Shown here piece by piece: positions 51,876-59,814 of a DNA stretch of 64,000 bases. A program made the translations under genes and the position numbers. The stretch is taken from the NCBI RefSeq assembly GCF_001277345.1, contig NZ_LIUT01000006.1, positions 382,245 to 446,244 of the forward strand, written 5' to 3'. Numbering within the stretch: the stretch's first letter is position 1; every line of letters begins with the position of its first letter. The notes under the pieces are model-generated. The model was given only the letters and a program-made list of their open reading frames with translations, made no database searches and had not been told where the DNA came from. This DNA is from Paenibacillus solani. GTDB lineage: Bacteria; Bacillota; Bacilli; Paenibacillales; Paenibacillaceae.

Positions 51876-52907
51876 TTATAGATCGTCAAAACCGTTGTCG
51901 TCGCCAACTTTGCCGTAGTTACGGGATTTAGCTTCGAAGAAATCGGTTTTCGTCGCGTTGAGAGCTTCATCCGAGAAAGGCTTGATCCATGGCATGCAGT
52001 TAACGTCCACGCCTTCATAAGCTTTTTCCAGACCCATCATAGTGATGCGACGGTTCGCGATATACTTGATATAATCGCCCAATTCGTTCAGATCGATGCC
52101 GCGCACATTGCTGAGCGTGTAGTGGGCCCAGTTGGTTTCAAGCTCGACAGCGCGGTCGATGGTGCGGTACAGGTAGTCGATGTTCTCTTTGGAGTTCAGC
52201 TCAGGGAAATCCTTGAGCAGCTGCTTGAACACTTCGGCGAAGAAGTAGCAGTGCTGGTTCTCGTCACGCTGAATATAGGAGATCATCTGGCTGGTTGCCA
52301 TCATCTTCTGATCACGAGCCAAGTTGTAGAAGAAAGCAAACGTACTGTAGAAGAAGATTCCTTCCAGAATCAGATCCGCGACCATCGCTTCAAAGAAGGT
52401 TTGCGGCGACGGATTGTTACGGAAGTTCTGGTAAATGTTCGAGATGAACTGGTTGCGTTCCAGCAGAACCGGATCATGCTTCCAGTATTCGAAGATTTCC
52501 TTCTGCTCTTGCTCCGACACGATGGAAGAAAGCACGTAGGAGTAGGATTGGTTGTGAACCACCTCTTGCTGACCGATGATGGCCGAGATGGCTTCAAGCG
52601 ACGAATCGGTGAAGTAACGCTTCACGTCGCTCACAAACATCGTCTGCATGGAATCCAATACTGCCAGCAGGGAGATGTTGATCTTGAAGGTGCGCTGCTC
52701 TTCAGGGTCCAAGCGCGGGAACTGCTGCGCATCCTTGGACATCGGGATTTCGTCCGCGATCCAGTGGTTCAGCAGCAGAACCTTATATAATTTATACATA
52801 TGAGGCATCCGAATGTCGTTCCAGTTCAAGATCCCGGAGCATTCACCTTCAATAACACGAGTGGAGCGGTTGGGTGCTTCGGTGTTAAAAATCTTTTGCA
52901 TTTGCAT
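51876..52907 (-). CDS. nrdB: Ribonucleotide reductase beta subunit, class I
   Basis: 343 residues from ATG 52907 (AAGGAGAGAG upstream). Diiron/tyrosyl radical subunit that activates the alpha subunit for making deoxyribonucleotides. Ligands can be followed: Asp in LLAVLDSMQ, Glu and His in EVVHNQSYSY (whose Tyr is the radical site), Glu in LILEGIFFYSTFAFF, and Glu/His in RDENQHCYFF. The C-terminal tail NGFDDL should dock on the alpha subunit. It lies downstream of nrdA, but 675 bases separate the genes and contain the 88-bp repeats. Confidence 0.92.
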   Translation of the reverse strand: MQMQKIFNTEAPNRSTRVIEGECSGILNWNDIRMPHMYKLYKVLLLNHWIADEIPMSKDAQQFPRLDPEEQRTFKINISLLAVLDSMQTMFVSDVKRYFTDSSLEAISAIIGQQEVVHNQSYSYVLSSIVSEQEQKEIFEYWKHDPVLLERNQFISNIYQNFRNNPSPQTFFEAMVADLILEGIFFYSTFAFFYNLARDQKMMATSQMISYIQRDENQHCYFFAEVFKQLLKDFPELNSKENIDYLYRTIDRAVELETNWAHYTLSNVRGIDLNELGDYIKYIANRRITMMGLEKAYEGVDVNCMPWIKPFSDEALNATKTDFFEAKSRNYGKVGDDNGFDDL

Positions 52908-53170
52908 GCCAAATCTCTCTCCTTGTATATCATAATAGGGCGGCCATAGGCGAAGCTGAAAGGACAACTCCCAGCATATTCACGGGACGGGTATCCACTT
53001 CCAGCCGCTGTTGTCCGTCCTTTGCTTGAATGGAATGTATTAGATGGTATCAAAGGGCTCCCAAAGGCGGACGTAAACTCTTCCGATTGGATACCCTTAC
53101 CCTTGTAGTCTTTTATTTTAGAAAGCATATGCAATCGAGCTTCCAGCCGTTCCATGCTTGTAGTGCCACA

Positions 53171-53430
53171 TGAGAAGCGATTCCCAAGGGGAGAGCGGTC
53201 TCAGCAGGCAGCAGGGGTCAACAAACGCACGAAGTAACTCAATGGTCCCTGCACCGCATGAGAAGCGATTCCCAAGGGGAGAGCGGTCTCAGCAGGCAGG
53301 AGCTCAACAAACCGCACGAAGTAACTCAATGGTCCCTGCACCGCATGAGAAGCGTTTCCCGGAGGGACAGCGCTCCCCGCAGGTAGTAACTCAACAAACA
53401 CACGAAGTAACTCATTAGTCCTTGCACTAC
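53171..53430. repeat. Three imperfect 88-bp tandem repeats between nrdA and nrdB
   Basis: Units begin at 53171, 53259 and 53346 with TGAGAAGCG; periods are 88 and 87 bases. Each contains CGAAGTAACTCA and ends in GTCCCTGCACCGCA or a variant. The first two copies are nearly identical; the third has diverged (GGAGGGACAGCGCTCC instead of AAGGGGAGAGCGGTCT). Fragments of a fourth appear after 53430. The repeats lie within the likely nrdA-nrdB transcript. The array is not CRISPR: there are no unique spacers. Confidence 0.85.
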
Positions 53431-53544
53431 ATTCCAGCGTACCCGAAGGGTGAAAGCGCTCCTTGCCACTAAAGTAACTTAGAAGCGCCTCGTTCACACC
53501 ATACACACCTTGCGGGTGTCCAGAGGGCAGCGCCCTTGGGGCCC

Positions 53545-53566
53545 TCCCTTGGAAGGGAGGGTTTGG
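53545..53566. repeat. Palindrome just downstream of nrdA
   Basis: CCCTCCCTT and AAGGGAGGG flank GG. In the direction of transcription it follows the nrdA stop by about 20 bases without a T run, so it is more likely an mRNA-stabilising hairpin or an interspersed repeat than a terminator. Confidence 0.55.
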
Positions 53567-53582
53567 GTGGGTTCGAAAAAGG

Positions 53583-55916
53583 TTAGCTTGCGCACGACTC
53601 GCACTCTTCAATCGTCAGCGCACGGCTGCGTACATAATACGTGGACTTGATGCCGGCTTTCCAGGCATGCAGATGCAGCTCCAGGAATTCCGAAGCCCGG
53701 ATATCAGGGCGGACGTACAGGTTGAAGCTTTGCGCCTGGTCAACGTGACGCTGACGGGCGGCTGCCATTTTGATGGACCAATGCTGATCGAGCAAGAATG
53801 CTGTTTTATAGTACCAGATCGTTTTTTCGGACAGATCCGGAGCCGGGTTAGCCACTTTGTAGGTGGTTTTTTCTTCGTAAGACAGCAGTTCGTACAATGG
53901 ATCAATGCTCGCCGTGGAACCCGCGATGATCGAAGTGGAGCCGTTCGGAGCGATGGCAAACAGCCATGCGTTGCGGACGCCATTCGATTGTACTTCTTGC
54001 TGCAGTTCACGCCATTGTTCGGTAGTTACGAACTTGCCTTTATGCTCGCCGTCGGTATAACCGCGGAACGTGAAGTACTCGCCGCTCTCCCAGTCGGAGC
54101 CTTTGAATTTCGGATAGTGGCCTTTTTCCTTGGCCAGCTCCATGCTGGATTTGACGAGCAGGTAGTTGATGTGTTCGTACAGATTGTCATTATAAGCAAC
54201 GGCTTCGTCGGATTCCCAGCGGATGCCCTCGAGTGCTAGCAAGTGATGCAGTCCGAAGGTGCCAAGACCAACCGCGCGATATTGACTGTTGGTATATTGA
54301 GCTTGCAGCACTTCAATATTGTTAATGTCGATAACGTTATCCAGCATGCGAACCTGGATCGGAACTAGACGCTCCAGAACACCGGCAGGTACGGCACGAG
54401 CCAAGTGGATAGAGTTCAGGTTGCAGACAACGAAATCGCCAGGGATTTTGGAAATTACGATCCGGGTTTGGCCATCCTTCGTAACCAGTTCCTCTTGCTC
54501 AACGACCGTCGGAGACTGGTTCTGCATAATCTCGGTGCACAGGTTGGAAGAATAGATCATCCCATGTGCCGAGTTTGGATTCGCACGGTTTACCGTGTCG
54601 CGGTAGAACATGTAAGGTGTTCCCGTTTCAAGCTGGGACTTCATGATACGCTTCATAATATCGATGGCTTGCACCGTAATACGCGGCAGCAGTGGGTTTG
54701 CTACGGCTTCAGCATATTTCTGACGGAATTCGCCTTCGCCTTGGCCTTGATCGTAGAAGTCTTCCAGGCCAAGAGGACGACCGTTCTCGTCTTTCCAGCC
54801 CATAATTTTCTTCACTTCATGCGGACAGAACAGGCTCCACTCTTCACGAGCTTCAACTGCTTCCATGTACAGGTCAGGCAGACATACGCCGTGGAACACG
54901 TCATGAGCTCTCATGCGCTCGTCACCGTTGTTCAGCTTCAGATCCAGGAAGGAGAGAATGTCTTTATGGAATACATCCAGATAAACGGCGACGGCTCCTT
55001 TGCGAGTTCCCAATTGGTCTACGCTAACAGCAGTGTTGTTCAATTGGCGAATCCAAGGGATAACACCGGAGCTGGTATTCTTGTGACCGCGGATGTCTGA
55101 ACCACGTGCACGAACTTTGCCCAGATACACTCCGATGCCCCCGCCCATTTTACTGAGACGGGCAATATCCGTGTTGGAATCGAAGATTCCTTCCAGGGAG
55201 TCGTCCACGGTATCAATGAAACAGCTGGAGAGCTGGCCGGCTACTTTTTTTCCTGCGTTGGACATGGTCGGCGTAGCTGCTGTCATGTAGAGGTTGCTCA
55301 TTGCCCAGTAGGCTTCTTTCACAAGGTCCAGACGTTTGTCGGCCGGCTCTTTGTGCATCAGGAACATCGCAATCACCATGTAGCGCTCCTGCGGCAGTTC
55401 CATGACGCGACCATCGAAATCGGTGGCCAGATAACGCTCAGCCAGCGTCAACAGACCGATGTAATCAAACAGCAGATCGCGGCTTGGATCGATGCATTCG
55501 CCGAGTTCTTCGATTTGCTCCTTGGAGTAGCTGTCTAGAAGATCTTCGCGATAGATGCCCTTCTGAACGAGCTCAGTGATGAGCGGGTAGAAGGCGCCGT
55601 AAGGCTCTTCCGGGTAGGCTTTGTATCGGCGGTTGGTTGCCGCTTTTTTATATAAAGAGGTCAAAAACGAACGCGCAGCTGCAAATTTCCAATTCGGCTC
55701 TTCCTTGGATACAAGCTCCAGAGCGGACATCGTGAAGGCATTGCTAATTTCTTCCCCGGTGACTTGCTCACCGCGCAATTTAGCATGGACGCCGCGAAGC
55801 AGACGTTCCTTATCAAGCATGTCCAAACCTTTCAGGTTCCGGTCGGCATAGACGGAGAGGCGAATTTCATCAAAGGCGAGCTGACGGTTGTTCGGTTTAA
55901 CTACGAGCTGGGGCAT
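53583..55916 (-). CDS. nrdA: Ribonucleotide reductase alpha subunit, class I
   Basis: 777 residues from ATG 55916 (the open frame extends to 56087 but overlaps no supported start). An N-terminal ATP-cone-like region (residues about 15-100), then the catalytic barrel: QLSSCFIDTVDDSLEGI (first active Cys), SNLCTEIMQNQS (Cys radical and Glu), and FVVCNLNSIHLARAV (second redox Cys). The C-terminal tail ALTIEECESCAS carries the Cys pair that is re-reduced by thioredoxin. It reduces ribonucleoside diphosphates to deoxyribonucleotides with NrdB. A cobalamin riboswitch lies directly upstream on the same strand, so the B12-independent enzyme should be shut off when B12 is plentiful. Confidence 0.93.
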   Translation of the reverse strand: MPQLVVKPNNRQLAFDEIRLSVYADRNLKGLDMLDKERLLRGVHAKLRGEQVTGEEISNAFTMSALELVSKEEPNWKFAAARSFLTSLYKKAATNRRYKAYPEEPYGAFYPLITELVQKGIYREDLLDSYSKEQIEELGECIDPSRDLLFDYIGLLTLAERYLATDFDGRVMELPQERYMVIAMFLMHKEPADKRLDLVKEAYWAMSNLYMTAATPTMSNAGKKVAGQLSSCFIDTVDDSLEGIFDSNTDIARLSKMGGGIGVYLGKVRARGSDIRGHKNTSSGVIPWIRQLNNTAVSVDQLGTRKGAVAVYLDVFHKDILSFLDLKLNNGDERMRAHDVFHGVCLPDLYMEAVEAREEWSLFCPHEVKKIMGWKDENGRPLGLEDFYDQGQGEGEFRQKYAEAVANPLLPRITVQAIDIMKRIMKSQLETGTPYMFYRDTVNRANPNSAHGMIYSSNLCTEIMQNQSPTVVEQEELVTKDGQTRIVISKIPGDFVVCNLNSIHLARAVPAGVLERLVPIQVRMLDNVIDINNIEVLQAQYTNSQYRAVGLGTFGLHHLLALEGIRWESDEAVAYNDNLYEHINYLLVKSSMELAKEKGHYPKFKGSDWESGEYFTFRGYTDGEHKGKFVTTEQWRELQQEVQSNGVRNAWLFAIAPNGSTSIIAGSTASIDPLYELLSYEEKTTYKVANPAPDLSEKTIWYYKTAFLLDQHWSIKMAAARQRHVDQAQSFNLYVRPDIRASEFLELHLHAWKAGIKSTYYVRSRALTIEECESCAS

Positions 55917-56109
55917 TAATAATTCCTCGCTTTCTTCGGGGGAAATATGAAAAAGGGCATCAAAAAAACATTTTCTAAAACCCGCGGGCAGGCTTGAAAA
56001 TGTCCGTGCGCTGTGAATCAAATTGACGTTTGACATAAGCCCATGAACGGGCAGGATGTTATGTACAGACGCAAGTTTAACGAACACTTACCTAAAGCCC
56101 GTAGGTCGT

Positions 56110-56325
56110 GTTTTCTGCGTATAGGCAGGTCTCCTGACTTGGGCTCTCCCGATCGGCAATTTCTCAAGGACCTTCATTCGGTTCTTCAGAGGCATTTTGT
56201 CGAAATGGAGGCGGCTTGATCAAAATCAGCCATAAAGCCGTTACAGTGGCGGGACCGTGATGGATTTACACCATGCTTCCCTATTAAGCCGGACTGCCTT
56301 ATAGGTTGTCTTGGCACCTATACAC
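56110..56325 (-). promoter_or_regulatory. Cobalamin (B12) riboswitch controlling nrdAB
   Basis: Read on the minus strand, the conserved elements come in the right order: GGTGCC, TTAATAGGGAAGCATGGTG, AAATCCATCACGGTCCCGCCACTGTAACGG (B12 box region), and AGTCAGGAGACCTGCC at the 3' side. The aptamer ends about 190 bases before the nrdA start. Sequence between 56110 and 55917 would hold the expression platform. Binding of adenosylcobalamin normally turns expression off. Confidence 0.9.
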
Positions 56326-56346
56326 ACTATATTTGGTTACTGTCAA
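56317..56346 (-). promoter_or_regulatory. Promoter candidate for the riboswitch-nrd transcript
   Basis: On the minus strand TTGACA (56346-56341) and TATAGG (56322-56317) are spaced 18 bases. The -10 touches the first aptamer bases (GGTGCC), so the start would lie within the riboswitch edge; a nearby alternative is possible. From 56347 to 56690 I see nothing else beyond AT-rich sequence and the ribosome site of the next gene. Confidence 0.5.
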
Positions 56347-56690
56347 TCTAATTTAACCCAATATATTGTGTTTGTAAACCATATTCTTAAAAAAGAATGC
56401 AACATGAATTATAGCAAACGAGCGGTTAATGTGCTAGTTAAGAAACTGTCAAAAGACCATAACATTTCCTGGATTGTGACCAAATACGTCATTTTCTTCA
56501 CGGATACCGCCTTATTATCGTTTTGACAAAACAGGATATATCCTGTGCGTAATCTGTGCGAGGCATACCATATCTTGTGACACAAAAAGAGGAGAGTGAA
56601 TTTTGAAATGAGGGGTTACAATTGATATGATAATGTGTAGCTGAGGTTTGTATTTTTTATTAGAAAAAGCGCCAAAGGAGGATTTGCTAA

Positions 56691-56996
56691 ATGGCTATAG
56701 CAGAGGTAACAGTAATTCCGATTGGAACCGCAACAACGAGTCTGAGCTCTTATGTTGCCGAGATGCAGCGTGTTCTAAAACAACAAGAGGGGATTAGCTA
56801 TGAGCTGACTTCGATGAGCACCATTATTGAGGGAGAGCTGGGCATGATCTGGCGGGCGATTGAGGCATTGCATGAAGCTCCTTTTCTATCTGGGGCGCAG
56901 CGCGTATCAACCTCGGTAAAGATTGACGACCGCAGGGATCAAATTTCTTCAAGCAAACAGAAGATCCAGTCCGTCCAGGAGAAATTAGGCGGATAA
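56691..56996 (+). CDS. MTH1187 / YqgV family thiamine-binding protein
   Basis: 101 residues; AAAGGAGGATTTGCTA before ATG 56691. AIAEVTVIPIGTATTSLSSYVAEMQRVLKQQEGISYELTSMSTIIEGELGMIWRAIEALHEAPFLSGAQRVSTSVKIDDR is the full MTH1187 (UPF0045) ferredoxin-like fold. Relatives include the thiamine-binding YkoF domains and B. subtilis YqgV. It may bind thiamine or HMP in the cytoplasm; no transporter is adjacent. It is the last ordinary gene before tRNA-Thr. Confidence 0.87.
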   Translation: MAIAEVTVIPIGTATTSLSSYVAEMQRVLKQQEGISYELTSMSTIIEGELGMIWRAIEALHEAPFLSGAQRVSTSVKIDDRRDQISSSKQKIQSVQEKLGG

Positions 56997-57104
56997 TGCT
57001 GCCAGGGCGGAGAATATTTCCGCATGATTATGACTTGCATTTTGTAGCTGACGTATTATAATAATTTTTGTTGTTTCGGTGGTGCATATCATCGAATCAT
57101 ATTA

Positions 57105-57176
57105 GCTGGTGTAGCTCAGGGGTAGAGCAACGCACTCGTAATGCGTAGGTCGGGGGTTCAATTCCCTTCACCAGCA
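57105..57176 (+). tRNA. tRNA-Thr (anticodon CGT)
   Basis: 72 bases. Acceptor stem GCTGGTG/CACCAGC with discriminator A, D-arm TAGCTCAGGGGTAGAGC, anticodon stem CGCACT/..ATGCG with loop CTCGTAA (anticodon CGT, reading ACG), and T-arm GGGGGTTCAATTCCC. No CCA is encoded. A terminator follows 19 bases later. Confidence 0.95.
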
Positions 57177-57194
57177 TCTTTAGAAAGTCAATAA

Positions 57195-57235
57195 CGGCGC
57201 GGTTTTTCGAGTTTTCGGAATCGCGCCATTTTTCG
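57195..57235 (+). terminator. Terminator after tRNA-Thr
   Basis: GGCGCG and CGCGCC with extra inner pairing (TTTTCGA / TTTTCGGAA), followed by TTTTTC. Confidence 0.75.
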
Positions 57236-57422
57236 TTAATAACTACACTTCTAACATTCTTGAACCTCTAGAATTCAACAAGATTATTAGACGGATTCAT
57301 GTGGATTACTATGAGAAGGGGTAAGAATCTTACTATTGGCGAATAGATCCTCATGACACAGGTGACATCAACCAGTCAGTCTGACCTGATTAGGCTCATA
57401 AGAGATTATGGCAAGGGACATT

Positions 57423-57447
57423 AAGCACCTTCGGGTGTTTTTTTTTG
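57423..57447 (+). terminator. Terminator in the decayed region
   Basis: CACC-TTCG-GGTG hairpin with nine T. The 188 bases upstream (57236-57422) hold no intact ORF; short peptide-like stretches such as SQSDLIRLIRDYGKGH at 57353-57424 may be remnants of a phage gene. Confidence 0.6.
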
Positions 57448-57521
57448 CTGTTAAAAGACTGTTTTTAGGCATGAACAATTGACTGTGGGCGAATAGAGGA
57501 ACAGGTCAGGAAAACAGCAGT

Positions 57522-57592
57522 GAAGGGGCATAGCGTTGGCGTATGCTCCTATTTGTCGTGCATCTATATGTATAAACCAACTCAAATAGGAG
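57522..57592 (+). repeat. Structured repeat element, copy 1
   Basis: Contains hairpin GGGGCATA/TATGCTCC (57525-57549) and a second pairing CTCCTATTTG (57546-57555) with CAAATAGGAG (57583-57592), which would mask the GGAGG there. A copy about 80 percent identical by eye lies at 59688-59752, 2.17 kb away in the same orientation. Confidence 0.65.
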
Positions 57593-57615
57593 GGAAGCAT
57601 TAGCGGTATAAGATC

Positions 57616-57816
57616 ATGGTTCATGAGCAAGAGGTGTCAGTTGTTGACCTGGACGACCGACAAGAACTCTAGGTAGCTGGTTTGATTGATTCTATGGTCA
57701 CCAATCAAAATGTGAGAGATATCCGTTTTTACGGAGGGATTCATTTGAGGAAAATGAGCGATTTGACTAAACATTTGTCCATAGCCATTAAATTCATGGA
57801 CTCATATATATGTTAA
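57616..57816 (+). pseudogene. Broken small ORF with in-frame TAG
   Basis: From ATG 57616 the frame runs 18 codons (MVHEQEVSVVDLDDRQEL), meets TAG at 57670, then continues 47 codons (VAGLIDSMVTNQNVRDIRF onward, ending KFMDSYIC) to TAA at 57814. Both parts have normal protein-like composition, so I read this as a 66-codon gene interrupted by one stop codon. No family is recognised. It lies between repeat copy 1 and the beta-sandwich gene in the likely prophage remnant. Confidence 0.4.
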
Positions 57817-57848
57817 GGATTCGTTGATAAAAAAGGAGGAGGCATGAA

Positions 57849-58436
57849 ATGAGCAAAAGAACAGGACTAGGAAAGGCAAATAATACGGTCAAACAACTAC
57901 AAGCACCTAGAAGACAGAATGGAATCCGGGCGAGTAGCGTTGCAAAGGCACTGAGAATGATGATTACCGCACAAAGATCATTAAATACACAAAATCCGGT
58001 TGTTATTAGTCAAAGAACTAGGAGAATAAGTACGAATCGTAATTGGGTAAACGCACTTGAGATCGAGCGAAATCCGGCATGGGTAGCGCCACAAGCTGGT
58101 GAGTCGTACGTTTGGGGAAGAAATGACCCTACCGGTCCTGCTGCTGTGGTCGCCAGAAGATTTACGATCAGAGACGATATTGAGAGAGCTAGCTTATTCC
58201 TGGCCGTTGATAACTTTGCCATCGTATTAATAAATGGACGATCGGTTGTAATCGACAATCCGCAGGGCAATGTTTCATTCTTTAATCCGGGAAGAACGTT
58301 TAATATTAGACGTTTCCTTCGGAGAGGTACAAATGACATTGTGATCGCCGCTTTTAACTTCCCGTCAAATGCAAACAGAAGCGTAGATAATCCAGCTGGT
58401 GTCCTTGCACGTATCGAAATTGAACTAGGAGATTAA
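57849..58436 (+). CDS. Protein with basic N-terminus and beta-sandwich domain, unknown
   Basis: 195 residues; AAAAGGAGGAGG stands 7-8 bases before the ATG. Residues 1-60 are basic, rich in Arg, Gln and Asn, and end in a segment (SQRTRRISTNRNWVNAL) that looks extended. Residues about 70-195 resemble a galactose-binding-like jelly roll: ARRFTIRDDIERASLFLAVDNFAIVLINGRSV (the typical order of strands that positions a bound sugar or exposes a hydroxyl-binding loop), then FNIRRFLRRGTNDIVIAAFN and GVLARIEIEL. No signal peptide. Position between lysis-type genes and repeats suggests a phage-derived structural or adhesin-like protein. Family not identified. Confidence 0.65.
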   Translation: MSKRTGLGKANNTVKQLQAPRRQNGIRASSVAKALRMMITAQRSLNTQNPVVISQRTRRISTNRNWVNALEIERNPAWVAPQAGESYVWGRNDPTGPAAVVARRFTIRDDIERASLFLAVDNFAIVLINGRSVVIDNPQGNVSFFNPGRTFNIRRFLRRGTNDIVIAAFNFPSNANRSVDNPAGVLARIEIELGD

Positions 58437-58600
58437 TCCCATTCCATGATATCGGAAAGGGAGTGGCCCCGCCCTGTCATTACCTTTAGTGTGTCTAACC
58501 TTTGCCTCACGTGCCAGGGCACTTTTCGTAATCTCTCTGCTTCTGATAGTACGGTTTCTAATTTTATCACTATTCCTATTTATCCTCGCGCAAGTTTTAG

Positions 58601-58759
58601 GCATTTTTGGCCGTGCTTGCGACAAGCGTGTTTGCGGCGTCCGGTGCTGGCGAAAGTGTAACGTTGCAGGTGACGGGCGTGATCGGAGCTGTCGGCGCGT
58701 GCGTTGCGTATATGCTGGCGGAAGGTTTTACGGACGTTAATGAAGATACGGAGGAATAA
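58601..58759 (+). pseudogene. Holin-like membrane protein, C-terminal remnant
   Basis: An open frame of about 52 codons with no ATG: LAVLATSVFAASGAGESVT, then a second hydrophobic stretch VTGVIGAVGACVAYMLAEG and an acidic tail DVNEDTEE. The frame is closed 5' by TAG at 58598. Just upstream, another frame (58489-58610) encodes a long hydrophobic stretch (LFLFILAQVLGIF), so a frameshift may have split one gene with several membrane spans. Two-span small proteins with a charged tail are typical of holins. A terminator follows directly. Confidence 0.4.
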
Positions 58760-58763
58760 AAAT

Positions 58764-58808
58764 AGCGCTCACTTGCGGCATTGTATCCGTGGGTGGGCGC
58801 ATTTTTTT
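58764..58808 (+). terminator. Terminator after the holin-like remnant
   Basis: GCGCTCAC and GTGGGCGC form the stem around a 20-base loop; seven T follow. Confidence 0.7.
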
Positions 58809-58931
58809 CGTTTAATATACTCCGGAAAAATGAAAGTGAGTTATGTAATTTTCTATCTTCCGCAGGTTAACATTTTCACTGGAAAATAAATTGAATATGT
58901 AGCAATTCTCTACGATTTTCATGACCGTAAA

Positions 58932-59164
58932 TTATTCGATCTTCAAGGACTGCTTCTGGGATCGGAATTGTACAAAATCGTCTTTGCGGTCTCTTTCCCC
59001 TATGCTTTCGTCAACTTTTTCAAGGTTGAAGCCTTTAGCTATTTTTTCTTTAAAAGAATTCAGTTTTTGAGAATCTTCAATTCTAAAGCAAATTCTTGTT
59101 CGGTCAAGTGCACCGACCGTGCTTTTGCGAGTATTAATACGATATCATTACGAGATCGTCCCAT
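58932..59164 (-). pseudogene. Frameshifted small gene, unknown
   Basis: On the minus strand a first frame from ATG 59164 reads MGRSRNDIVLILAKARSVHL and ends at TGA 59060. A second frame, stop-free from 59144 to TAA 58932, continues with RIEDSQKLNSFKEKIAKGFN, KVDESIGERD and a charged C-terminus. Joining them by one frameshift near 59075-59090 gives a coherent, helical protein of about 75 residues. I do not recognise it. The plus strand here shows no ribosome site. Confidence 0.4.
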
Positions 59165-59389
59165 TCCTGGGCGGCTTTTTTTATAATCCCATATAGCGTG
59201 TTAAGTTGCAAAAGGTGTATATGGGATAAATAGACCGGTATGAAGCAGTTCTGCAGTAGGCGACATTTTGTGAAAAAAACCTCTTAATCCTATCCGTGGT
59301 ACATTCTGATCATTATTGCCGAAAAGTCCAGTCTAAGGCCGACTAACTACATAAACTGTACTATTCCATAATGCAAGGGAGGCTAATCA

Positions 59390-59482
59390 ATGAGTGGAGT
59401 TTGTAACTATTCATCGCCTGTAGGTACCGTCCTCGTTTTATTTATTCTCTTGGTTATTATCTTGGGAACTTTTTGGATTTAG
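59390..59482 (+). CDS. YjcZ-like sporulation peptide
   Basis: 30 residues from ATG 59390, with AAGGGAGG 7-8 bases upstream. A short polar start (MSGVCNYSSPVG) and a single hydrophobic segment TVLVLFILLVIILGTFWI match the YjcZ family pattern (polar Gly-rich start, then VLFILLVII). Members are small coat- or membrane-associated sporulation peptides in Bacillus and Paenibacillus, function unknown. Too short for standard ORF calling. It stands alone, with a hairpin (CCCATATA/TATATGGG, 59188-59222) about 170 bases upstream. Confidence 0.72.
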   Translation: MSGVCNYSSPVGTVLVLFILLVIILGTFWI

Positions 59483-59687
59483 GTACACAGTGACTACCAG
59501 AGCGCACTCACTATATTTAAACATGAATTAACTCACCTATTGTTTATGCCAGACTCATGTATCATTCCCCTTCGATTGGGGGCGGTGAATTACCGTCCCC
59601 ATGTACAACTTCCAAGTGGTGGATAGCTCATTCTGAATTTTCCTATACATAAGGAATAGAGTTGAGGAGGGAATAGAATAGTAGAGA

Positions 59688-59752
59688 GAAGGGGCATAGC
59701 ATTAGTGTATGCTCCTATTTATCTGCATCTACATAGAAACTAACTTAAATAA
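59688..59752 (+). repeat. Structured repeat element, copy 2
   Basis: GAAGGGGCATAG, a variable middle, TGTATGCTCCTATTT and GCATCTACAT correspond position by position to copy 1 at 57522-57592. The hairpin GGGGCATA/TATGCTCC is kept, but the second pairing to the 3' part is lost. The stretch from 59483 to 59687 contains one more hairpin (GGGGACGG/CCGTCCCC-type at 59578-59600) and no gene. Confidence 0.65.
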
Positions 59753-59814
59753 TCTTCCTAATACTAAGGTCACTTACTATTAATTTGGAGTGTGGCACGT
59801 TCGGAGTCGAGATT

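Noticed and set aside
53171..53430. CRISPR-like array
   Set aside because: The whole 88-bp unit is repeated; there are no short direct repeats with unique spacers and no cas genes nearby.
56404..56526. 40-residue ORF MNYSKRAVNVLVKKLSKDHN onward
   Set aside because: No ribosome site before the ATG and it lies in the AT-rich promoter side of the nrd riboswitch.
57105..57176. Prophage attachment duplicate of the tRNA-Thr 3' end
   Set aside because: I searched the window by eye for a second copy of the CTTCACCAGCA end and found none, so no att site is claimed.
58968..59186. 72-residue plus-strand frame rich in Phe
   Set aside because: It is antisense to the frameshifted minus-strand gene and has no ribosome site; Phe-richness comes from A-rich coding on the other strand.
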